From the NCBI GenBank assembly GCA_017632855.1, contig JAGBQM010000022.1, forward strand, positions 1 through 33,526: a stretch of 33,526 bases of DNA. The letters run 5' to 3'. Both the position numbers and the translations under genes were made by a program. The DNA comes from Aeriscardovia sp. Lineage in GTDB: Bacteria > Actinomycetota > Actinomycetes > Actinomycetales > Bifidobacteriaceae. The notes below the pieces were generated by a model. It saw only the letters and a program-made list of their open reading frames with translations, was not told the origin of the DNA and did no database searches. Shown here in pieces: positions 28,264-33,526 of the stretch; positions within the stretch are counted from its first letter, which is position 1, and each line of letters starts with the position of its first letter.

Positions 28264-28265
28264 CC

Positions 28266-28341
28266 TGGAGCCGTTTAACAGGCTTGAACTGTTGACCTTC
28301 TCTTTACGAGAGAGACGCTCTACCAGCTGAGCTAAAACGGC
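28266..28341 (-). tRNA. tRNA-Thr (anticodon CGT)
   Basis: A 76-nt tRNA including an encoded CCA (28266-28268). The acceptor GCCGTTT pairs with AAACGGC. The D arm is GCTCAGCTGGTAGAGC and the anticodon arm TCTCT-CTCGTAA-AGAGA with CGT (reads ACG). It is first in the Thr-Leu tRNA transcript. Confidence 0.95.
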
Positions 28342-28353
28342 ATGACGGTTTAA

Positions 28354-28362
28354 AGTATACCA
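28354..28362 (-). promoter_or_regulatory. Extended -10 promoter of tRNA-Thr/tRNA-Leu
   Basis: TGGTATACT on the minus strand, 13 bases before tRNA-Thr, with only a weak -35 (CTGTCG at 17-base spacing). Transcription would start near 28347. The GTATAC core is palindromic, so it might also serve the plus-strand acyltransferase operon. Confidence 0.5.
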
Positions 28363-28394
28363 GAACCATCCCCGGTCGACAGAAAGAGAAGAGG

Positions 28395-29528
28395 ATGAAA
28401 CCCAAGGCGAGGAACCTGAATATAGAGCTTCTCCGGTGTGTTGCCATTTTTTCTATCGCCATTTTCCATACCTTCGTCCCCTATTTCAACGCCCTGGCCT
28501 ACGGGGCGCTTACTTCCGGGATAAGCACGGGCATGAAAAACTCCTTCATAGCCCTCTGGGGCATGGGGCTGATAAATTTTTTGGGAAGCATGGGAAACTT
28601 CATCTTCTACATGATTTCGGGATTTTTCCTGATACCCCACGCGATAAAGGAAATAGGGCGCGGATTCTGGATGGGCCAATTGCGATCGGTTGGCAGAAGA
28701 TGCATAGTGATAGTGGGATCCGTCATAGTATTTGCAATCTTTACCATTTTTCTGCACTTTGTCTGCCGGATGCCTTCGGCCAAGCTTAACGGGATGCGCT
28801 GGCTGGGGTCGGATCTGGAGTTTATCTGGCTCTACCTGATTTTCTGCGTTCTTTCTCCCTTTGCGGCCCTTTTGCAAAATAAATGGAAAAAGGGATGGCC
28901 CCTATTTATCGGAATCATCCTCGTTTTAACTTTCCTTTGCAACGCCTTCATAGCCTTCTTTTCCCAAGGAGGGGTCAACCACGCTCTGGACGGCTGGAGA
29001 AAGCTTATGAGCGCGGCCACCTATTTTTGGGGATTTTGCCTGGCTGGGCTCGCAGGGGAAAAAGAATGGAGCCAAAACAGGAAAAGGAACCGGGAAATTT
29101 TCCTAATCTGCCTCTTTTCGGCCCTTATCACAACCTTTATATGCGCCCTGGCCCAAAGCTGGAAAATGGCGGGAGAGCTTTCATTCAAGTCGACATCCCT
29201 CATATCCTTCGGAGCGGCATTTTCACTTCTCCTCCTCTCGGCTGCCAGGGAGAAGAAAAATTCCGAATTTAAGTTCGCAAGGGCCATCACATTCTTCGCC
29301 AACGGCATCTTAGGCTTTTACATATTCCAGTCCATGCTCACCTCGTTTTGGCACCTTTTAATTTTCCCGGTAATAAACAGCCTCTCCCTTCCGGGATTCT
29401 TTCCCTTCCTCGCCCTCTTCGTTTTCGCTTCCCTCCTCACTTTCATTTACACCCTCATCCTCTCCTCCATAGGTTCTTGGGTAAGGAAACCGCTTTTGGC
29501 AGCCGGATCGCGGCTTTTGAAAAGTTGA
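28395..29528 (+). CDS. Membrane acyltransferase (acyltransferase-3 family)
   Basis: A 377-residue protein with about ten hydrophobic helices, resembling the OafA/WecH acyltransferase-3 family that O-acetylates cell-surface sugars. The N terminus NLNIELLRCVAIFSIAIFHTFVPY gives the family's ELLR and the catalytic His (FHTF). FYMISGFFL matches the second conserved stretch. The substrate is unknown; wall or exopolysaccharide glycans are likely. The ATG at 28395 has an AGAGAAGAG site. It heads a plus-strand run with rpe (33-base gap), pgsA-like and the FHA gene, and its start is divergent from tRNA-Thr. Confidence 0.85.
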   Translation: MKPKARNLNIELLRCVAIFSIAIFHTFVPYFNALAYGALTSGISTGMKNSFIALWGMGLINFLGSMGNFIFYMISGFFLIPHAIKEIGRGFWMGQLRSVGRRCIVIVGSVIVFAIFTIFLHFVCRMPSAKLNGMRWLGSDLEFIWLYLIFCVLSPFAALLQNKWKKGWPLFIGIILVLTFLCNAFIAFFSQGGVNHALDGWRKLMSAATYFWGFCLAGLAGEKEWSQNRKRNREIFLICLFSALITTFICALAQSWKMAGELSFKSTSLISFGAAFSLLLLSAAREKKNSEFKFARAITFFANGILGFYIFQSMLTSFWHLLIFPVINSLSLPGFFPFLALFVFASLLTFIYTLILSSIGSWVRKPLLAAGSRLLKS

Positions 29529-29561
29529 TTGAAATCAGCCTTGAAAATAAAATCGTCACTT

Positions 29562-30218
29562 ATGAATATCAAGATTGCTCCAAGTATTCTTTCAGCGGAT
29601 TTTTGCAACCTCCAATCGGAGCTAGAGGCCATAAAAAGCGCCGATCTTGTACATGTGGATGTGATGGACGCTCATTTCGTCCCGAACCTTACGATAGGGG
29701 CCCCGGTAGTGAAAAGGATTGCCGAGGTTTCTCCTTTGCCCCTAGACGTCCACCTCATGATAGATTCCCCTGACATCTTCTCTTTAGACTACGCCTTCAA
29801 AAATGTTGAAAGCATCACCTTCCACCTTGCAGCTTCCCGCGCGCCCATAAGGCTCGCCAGAAAAATTAGGGAAAAAGGGATAAAGGCATGCTGCGCCTTG
29901 AACCCCGCAGTGGGGCTGGAGGGGCTTTCAGAAATTCTAAACGAGTTCGACTCGGTACTGATTATGAGCGTGGAACCGGGATTCGGAGGGCAGAAATTCC
30001 TCCCCTCCCAGCTTTCAAAACTTTCAACTCTAAAAAAGGAAATAGAAGATAGGGGGCTGGATATTAAGATAGAAATAGACGGTGGGATCAACAAGCAAAC
30101 CATAGGCCCCGCCTGCAGGGCGGGAGCCAGCATAGTCGTTGCCGGCTCCGCCATTTACGGCGAGAAAGATCGCGGCCAAGCCATAAAAGAATTAAGGGAA
30201 ATAGCGGAAAGAGCCTAA
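29562..30218 (+). CDS. rpe: Ribulose-phosphate 3-epimerase
   Basis: A 218-residue TIM-barrel enzyme that interconverts ribulose-5-phosphate and xylulose-5-phosphate in the pentose-phosphate pathway. The active-site set is complete: APSILSADF (Ser8), VHVDVMDAHF (His31, Asp33), DVHLMI (His64), PGFGGQKF and IEIDGGIN. The start is the ATG at 29562-29564, giving the family's normal MxxKIAPSILSADF N terminus, although no ribosome site is visible before it; a TTG at 29529 would add 11 unrelated residues. pgsA-like follows after three bases. Confidence 0.95.
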   Translation: MNIKIAPSILSADFCNLQSELEAIKSADLVHVDVMDAHFVPNLTIGAPVVKRIAEVSPLPLDVHLMIDSPDIFSLDYAFKNVESITFHLAASRAPIRLARKIREKGIKACCALNPAVGLEGLSEILNEFDSVLIMSVEPGFGGQKFLPSQLSKLSTLKKEIEDRGLDIKIEIDGGINKQTIGPACRAGASIVVAGSAIYGEKDRGQAIKELREIAERA

Positions 30219-30221
30219 AAT

Positions 30222-30821
30222 ATGCCAGATTCAGAGACCCAAAACGTAGAAGTTTCCAGGAAGGTTTGGACGGCTCCCAACTTCATCAGCTTTCTGCGCA
30301 TCTCCTCAATACCGGTGATTGCATGGCTTATAGGCTCCAACCATCTGGTGTGGTCTCTGATTATTATGGCTATTTCCGGAGTTTCCGACGGGGTGGACGG
30401 ATATGTGGCCAGAAGATTCGACCAGGTATCGGTTCTGGGAAAAATGCTGGACCCCATAGCCGACAGGCTCCTTATTATCTGCTCCTGCATAGCCTTGGGC
30501 GTGGTGCACATCCTTCCCTGGTGGATTTTGATAGTGATTTGCTGCCGGGACTTTGTAATAGGCGTCCAGGTACTGATTTTGGCGAATAAAGGCTACGGCC
30601 CTTTGCCTGTGCACTTTGTGGGGAAAGTCGGGACGTTCGTGCTTTTGGTAGCCATACCCTGCCTCATAATTTCCCACGCGATTCCCCTTTCCTCCATCAC
30701 CTCTTTTTCCTTCTACTGCTTCGGCATGGCCAGCTGCTACTGGGGAATCGGCCTCTACTGTATGGCCGGCATAGTGTATATATCCCAAGGAATAGGACTG
30801 CTTAAGAAAAGGAAACACTAA
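30222..30821 (+). CDS. pgsA: CDP-alcohol phosphatidyltransferase (PgsA-like)
   Basis: A 199-residue membrane enzyme that transfers a phosphatidyl group from CDP-diacylglycerol to an alcohol. The hallmark motif DGxxDGxxARx8Gx3Dx3D lies at residues 56-81 (Asp56, Asp59, Gly60, Ala63, Arg64, Gly73, Asp77, Asp81). About six hydrophobic helices are present. Phosphatidylglycerophosphate or cardiolipin synthesis is most likely; the acceptor cannot be fixed from sequence alone. A similar gene stands next to garA in mycobacteria, which supports the pairing here. The stop TAA overlaps the FHA start (TAATG). Confidence 0.85.
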   Translation: MPDSETQNVEVSRKVWTAPNFISFLRISSIPVIAWLIGSNHLVWSLIIMAISGVSDGVDGYVARRFDQVSVLGKMLDPIADRLLIICSCIALGVVHILPWWILIVICCRDFVIGVQVLILANKGYGPLPVHFVGKVGTFVLLVAIPCLIISHAIPLSSITSFSFYCFGMASCYWGIGLYCMAGIVYISQGIGLLKKRKH

Positions 30822-31246
30822 TGGACGAAGAAAAGGAGTCAGAACGCACCGTAATGGGGCTCCCCCCCGTAAAGGTGCCGGCGGCTCTGGCAAAAGAGGG
30901 ATCGCTTACCGCCCAGGATCTGGAAGTTATGGAGAAACTGAAGGAAGGAAACGCCCTCCTTATAGCGGTCAGCGGGTTTTCCCAAAATGTGAGATACCTC
31001 TTGGACGAGCCTTCCATAAGCGTAGGAAGGAGCCTTAAGGCGGATATCCTGCTCGACGACCCTACCGTCTCCAGGCGCCACGCCCTCTTTACGAAGCTCG
31101 GCGGCACTTACGTCCTTAAGGATCTGAATTCTTTGAACGGCACCTATGTAAACGGGTCCCGCATAGACAGTCTCGAGCTTCACAGCGGAGACGCCATAAT
31201 GATAGGGCGCTTTAAAATGCTTTTTTATCTGAAAGACAGGCCCTAA
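30821..31246 (+). CDS. GarA/OdhI-like FHA protein
   Basis: A 141-residue protein with one C-terminal FHA domain (about 45-139). The phosphothreonine-binding residues are Arg70 in SVGR, Ser84 and His87 in VSRRHA, and Asn106 in SLNGTYVNG. The N-terminal tail has a Thr at ESERTVMG (Thr10) that could play the part of the GarA/OdhI ETTS site; in that family the phosphorylated tail docks on its own FHA to switch off binding to 2-oxoglutarate dehydrogenase and related enzymes. The tail lacks a literal ETTS, so partners are inference. It is coupled to pgsA by one base and overlaps rbpA end to end by 4 bases. Confidence 0.85.
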   Translation: MDEEKESERTVMGLPPVKVPAALAKEGSLTAQDLEVMEKLKEGNALLIAVSGFSQNVRYLLDEPSISVGRSLKADILLDDPTVSRRHALFTKLGGTYVLKDLNSLNGTYVNGSRIDSLELHSGDAIMIGRFKMLFYLKDRP

Positions 31247-31584
31247 TCCAGAAGGTCCTCTCCGCTGGCGTGCCTTTCCAGCCTCGAGGCAAGAAGCTCT
31301 TTTAGCTCTTCTTCCGAGCGCCTTTCCAAAAGCATGTCATAGTGGGATCTTTTCGGTTTTCCGCTCTCCAGCAAATCTTCTTCGCTGTTTTCCTGAATAC
31401 CCGTCTTTCCGCAGTGGCAGATCCACGTAGATGGGGCTGCGGCCTGAATCGCGAAAGGGACGATGGTCCTGTGCCCTTCAGGGCACACGTACGTCACTTC
31501 CCTTCTTGCCGCCAAAACCACCCCCTCGTCAGATTCCAGGCTCTTTGCCCCTATGCTTCTTCCTCTGAGGCTTCTTTCGGCCAT
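31243..31584 (-). CDS. rbpA: RNA polymerase-binding protein RbpA
   Basis: A 113-residue actinobacterial RbpA, a general transcription factor that binds the principal sigma factor and the core and stabilises the open promoter complex. The N-terminal tail RSLRGRSIGAKS is followed by a core with Cys34, His38, Cys56 and Cys58 (a likely zinc site; CxC rather than CxxC). The C-terminal sigma-interaction helix is SHYDMLLERRSEEELKELL. A GGAAG ribosome site precedes the ATG. A small basic-protein gene lies 52 bases upstream on the same strand; its stop overlaps the converging FHA gene by 4 bases. Confidence 0.93.
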   Translation of the reverse strand: MAERSLRGRSIGAKSLESDEGVVLAARREVTYVCPEGHRTIVPFAIQAAAPSTWICHCGKTGIQENSEEDLLESGKPKRSHYDMLLERRSEEELKELLASRLERHASGEDLLD

Positions 31585-31636
31585 CTTCTTCCTTTCGTTA
31601 TTTCCTGCCTAGCCTTTAATTTATATTTTTGTAATT

Positions 31637-31867
31637 CTATTCCATTTCCTCTATAAAACGCTTCATCCTTGCAAGCCTTTTTTCTCTCTTCCTTTTTTCC
31701 AATGAGGCATGGGCCTTGGCATACTCTTCTACGCTTTCCTCAAGCGGCCTTGATATAGAGCTTTCTTTCTTGGGGGAAGGAGGATCTGCGCGAATGGGAT
31801 CTATATGGATTGAAGAGAGAAGGGCCCTTATATTTTTTTTCATCCTTTTGGCACTTTTAAAAAACAT
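31637..31867 (-). CDS. Small basic protein of unknown function upstream of rbpA
   Basis: A 76-residue hydrophilic protein. The N terminus is basic (MFFKSAKRMKKNIRALL), the middle carries Pro/Ser-rich DPPSPKKESSISRPLEES, and the C terminus is a charged helix (YAKAHASLEKRKREKRLARMKRFIEEME). The ATG at 31865-31867 has a strong AGGGAG site five bases upstream, so translation is likely. No family was recognised. It lies 52 bases upstream of rbpA on the same strand and probably shares its transcript. Confidence 0.6.
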   Translation of the reverse strand: MFFKSAKRMKKNIRALLSSIHIDPIRADPPSPKKESSISRPLEESVEEYAKAHASLEKRKREKRLARMKRFIEEME

Positions 31868-32358
31868 TTTTCTCCCTTTAATGCGCCCTTACCTTTGTTA
31901 ATTTTCTCCGCCGATGCAAGTGCTTGTAATATCATACAATTCCAAATCGGCTTTTCCTTACTTTATCACGCCCGCCGCTTTGCCAAATAAAGTTGGCTGG
32001 AAAAATGCGAAAACTGAAAGGTAAAGGAGAAATAGGAGGGTACTGCTTCATGAAACTCTTCAATATGACAAGCGAAAGACAAAAAAGCTGCTTTTGCCGC
32101 GCCTCCATTTTTCCAGAAAGGCCAGCTACGCATAAGATTTCCTTTTAACTTCTAACCGAAAGGGGGAAAAGGGAGCCTCGCCGCCCCATGTAGGCCCCTG
32201 ACGTCTATGCATCGGGAAAGGAGCCCTAATACCCAAATATGTGTACTAAAATCCAAATTCCGGGAAAGCAAATTGGGAAGTGCGAAAGGCAGGTAAAGTC
32301 TGTGGCCACTCCGCGCTTAATATCCTTTACGTGTTCTAAGGAATATTAGGCAATACGG
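31868..32358. other. Intergenic region, mostly non-coding
   Basis: About 490 bases between the small basic gene and the pilin-like gene. It contains a short plus-strand reading frame with a good ribosome site (32050-32148), the inverted repeat GCCAA-ATAAAG-TTGGC near 31981-31997, and an imperfect AT-rich hairpin near 32320-32350 downstream of the pilin stop that lacks a T-run. No tRNA, known riboswitch or clear terminator was recognised. A small RNA on either strand cannot be excluded. Confidence 0.5.
32050..32148 (+). CDS. Possible 32-residue small protein
   Basis: ATG at 32050-32052, TAA at 32146-32148. A full AGGAGGG (32034-32040) stands 9 bases upstream, the strongest ribosome site in the window. 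The peptide is basic, with a Cys-x-Cys (CFCRA) in the middle and no membrane segment. It is isolated on the plus strand; the next gene downstream is on the opposite strand, so it is not an obvious leader peptide. It may be a real small protein or chance. Confidence 0.3.
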   Translation: MKLFNMTSERQKSCFCRASIFPERPATHKISF

Positions 32359-33526
32359 CTAAAACCCATGCTTCTTAGAAGAGGGAGAAGCTCCACGAGA
32401 TCTCCTCCTTCTAATTCCCCACCAGCTTCCCATGCCCAAAAGGAAGAGGAAGGAAGAGGCTAAAGAAAGCCCTAAAATGCCCTTGCCTCCCGTTATGGGG
32501 AGGTGGGGAGTTGGAATGGAACCGTAATAAACGGTATCCAGGGAGGAATCCAATAGGTTTTGGGGATCTTTAACCGTCTCTATGGCCTCGGGAGAAGAGA
32601 AGGAAAGAGCGGAGGAGAAAGAGAGCGGGGCGTCCGAGGGCAGGGCGTCTGCAGGAGGAGCTATCTGCGTTACCGTGTAGGTCCCGTTTTGAAGGCCTCC
32701 CATGGAAAAAAGCGCATCCTTATTCTGCTCTTCAAAGTCGTACGGAGAAGAAGAATACCCCCAACCCTCAAAGGTTCCGTTATCCTCTACCGGGGTTAAG
32801 TATTGGCCCGAAGAATTTTGCACGCTGAATTTGGCTCCCGTGGCGGGAGCTCCCCCATTTTTCCAAAGGGTCTTAAACCATAATCCTGTAGAAGAAGAGT
32901 CCTCTGAGGGGGAAGGAGAAGAAGGCGCGGAGTTATCGGCAGGGCCATTGGTTGAAACTTCGGGGGTTAGAGAAAGATTGGAATAGGACTTGGACGGTAT
33001 ATAATCTATATCTCCAGGGTCAGAAATTATCGGATCCATTTTATATGTGAAATTGTAGGTGGAAGAGGCTGAGGAAGTAAAAGAAGTGTTCAGGTAGGCC
33101 TGCCACTCTATGGAGAGGGTGTGGTTTGTCACCCCGTTTTGGGTAAGCATACCCGAAGAAGGCAGGGGAAGACTTCCCTTGCTGATTATGTCCGCTATGG
33201 CCGCAGGATTTAAAGTTACTTTGAGGCTGGAACCCGAAAGGGAATCCGAGGCTCCCTGCAGGGAAGAAAGAGAAAGTCCGTTTACTTTAATGCTGCTTTG
33301 CACGACGGTCTGGCCGGGGGTTGAAAGGGAGAAGACGACGTCAGGTACAGTGGGGAACGCCTGTTTATGATCGCTTCCCTTCAATATAGATCCCCTTTCA
33401 TTGGCGAAAGCGGAAGAAAACTCTTGCTCAAAATTTGCATTGCCGTATGGAAGATAGGCTTCAGCCTGGTAGGTATAGGGAAAGTCTGATCCTACTGTGG
33501 AAGTGAAGTTGGAAGAAGAAAGGGAA
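32359..33526 (-). CDS. Sortase-anchored pilin-like surface protein (C-terminal part)
   Basis: The last 388 residues of a cell-wall-anchored protein. The frame stays open to the window edge, so the start is outside. Visible parts in order are a fimbrial-subunit D2-like domain (from YTYQAEAYLPYGN to about STYNFTYKMDP), a Ser/Pro-rich linker, and a SpaA-like prealbumin fold (LWFKTLWKNGGAPATGAKFSVQNSSG ... LFSMGGLQNGTYTVTQI). At the end come LPITG (codons 32488-32502), a hydrophobic helix and an RRRR tail, the classic sortase signal. It probably forms a pilus backbone or tip, cross-linked by intramolecular isopeptide bonds. Sortase genes are not in the window. Confidence 0.88.
   Translation of the reverse strand, partial: SLSSSNFTSTVGSDFPYTYQAEAYLPYGNANFEQEFSSAFANERGSILKGSDHKQAFPTVPDVVFSLSTPGQTVVQSSIKVNGLSLSSLQGASDSLSGSSLKVTLNPAAIADIISKGSLPLPSSGMLTQNGVTNHTLSIEWQAYLNTSFTSSASSTYNFTYKMDPIISDPGDIDYIPSKSYSNLSLTPEVSTNGPADNSAPSSPSPSEDSSSTGLWFKTLWKNGGAPATGAKFSVQNSSGQYLTPVEDNGTFEGWGYSSSPYDFEEQNKDALFSMGGLQNGTYTVTQIAPPADALPSDAPLSFSSALSFSSPEAIETVKDPQNLLDSSLDTVYYGSIPTPHLPITGGKGILGLSLASSFLFLLGMGSWWGIRRRRSRGASPSSKKHGF

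Noticed and set aside
32320..32350. Hairpin after the pilin-like gene as a terminator
   Set aside because: The AT-rich stem has a bulge and no T-run follows.

Overview
The window is a gene-dense piece of an actinobacterial (Actinomycetota) chromosome of intermediate GC. Pointers to that phylum are an RbpA-type RNA polymerase-binding protein, a GarA-like FHA protein next to a CDP-alcohol phosphotransferase, a variant leucine-rich-repeat protein, actinobacterial-style RpoB/RpoC, and the order prfA-prmC-tsaC-wecA-atpI-like. A groES without groEL beside it, no ylxR between nusA and infB, and an LPXTG-type pilin-like surface protein suggest a host-associated lineage near Bifidobacteriaceae/Actinomycetaceae. 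That placement is inference and was not tested by any search.

Layout. Positions 1-620 (minus): rpsG (cut by the window edge) and rpsL with a structured leader. Positions 844-2154 (plus): a PP2C phosphatase and a variant leucine-rich-repeat protein. They converge on an FHA protein (minus) whose start codon overlaps the rpoC stop codon. Positions 2647-10397 (minus): rpoC and rpoB. Positions 10521-24599 (minus): a tightly packed run, read in the order ClC channel/transporter, prfA, prmC, tsaC, wecA, atpI-like, orn, proS, nusA, infB, rbfA, truB, ribF. Most junctions overlap by 4-14 bases and only the nusA-infB junction has room for a promoter. Positions 24667-25614: groES with a terminator and a CIRCE operator, then a small membrane protein. 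Positions 25707-28341: tRNA-Val, a phasin-like/UbiB-type kinase pair, tRNA-His, a strong bidirectional terminator, tRNA-Leu and tRNA-Thr. Positions 28395-31246 (plus): membrane acyltransferase, rpe, pgsA-like and a GarA-like FHA gene. Positions 31243-31867 (minus): rbpA and a small basic protein. Positions 31868-32358 are mostly non-coding. From 32359 to the window end (minus) lies the 3' part of a sortase-anchored pilin-like protein.

How it fits together. Most of the window is the core information machinery: transcription (rpoBC, nusA, rbpA), translation (rpsL, rpsG, infB, rbfA, truB, prfA, prmC, tsaC, proS, tRNAs), RNA turnover (orn) and protein folding (groES). It is interleaved with phosphothreonine signalling parts (PP2C, two FHA proteins, a UbiB-like kinase) and envelope genes (wecA, pgsA, acyltransferase, pilin). 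No mobile element, CRISPR array or rRNA was seen. The points most worth a second look are active-site departures in otherwise ordinary proteins (Orn His to Asp, ClC proton-glutamate to Gly, RpoB Asn at the rifampicin-site His), the FHA gene coupled to rpoC, and several regulatory hairpins.
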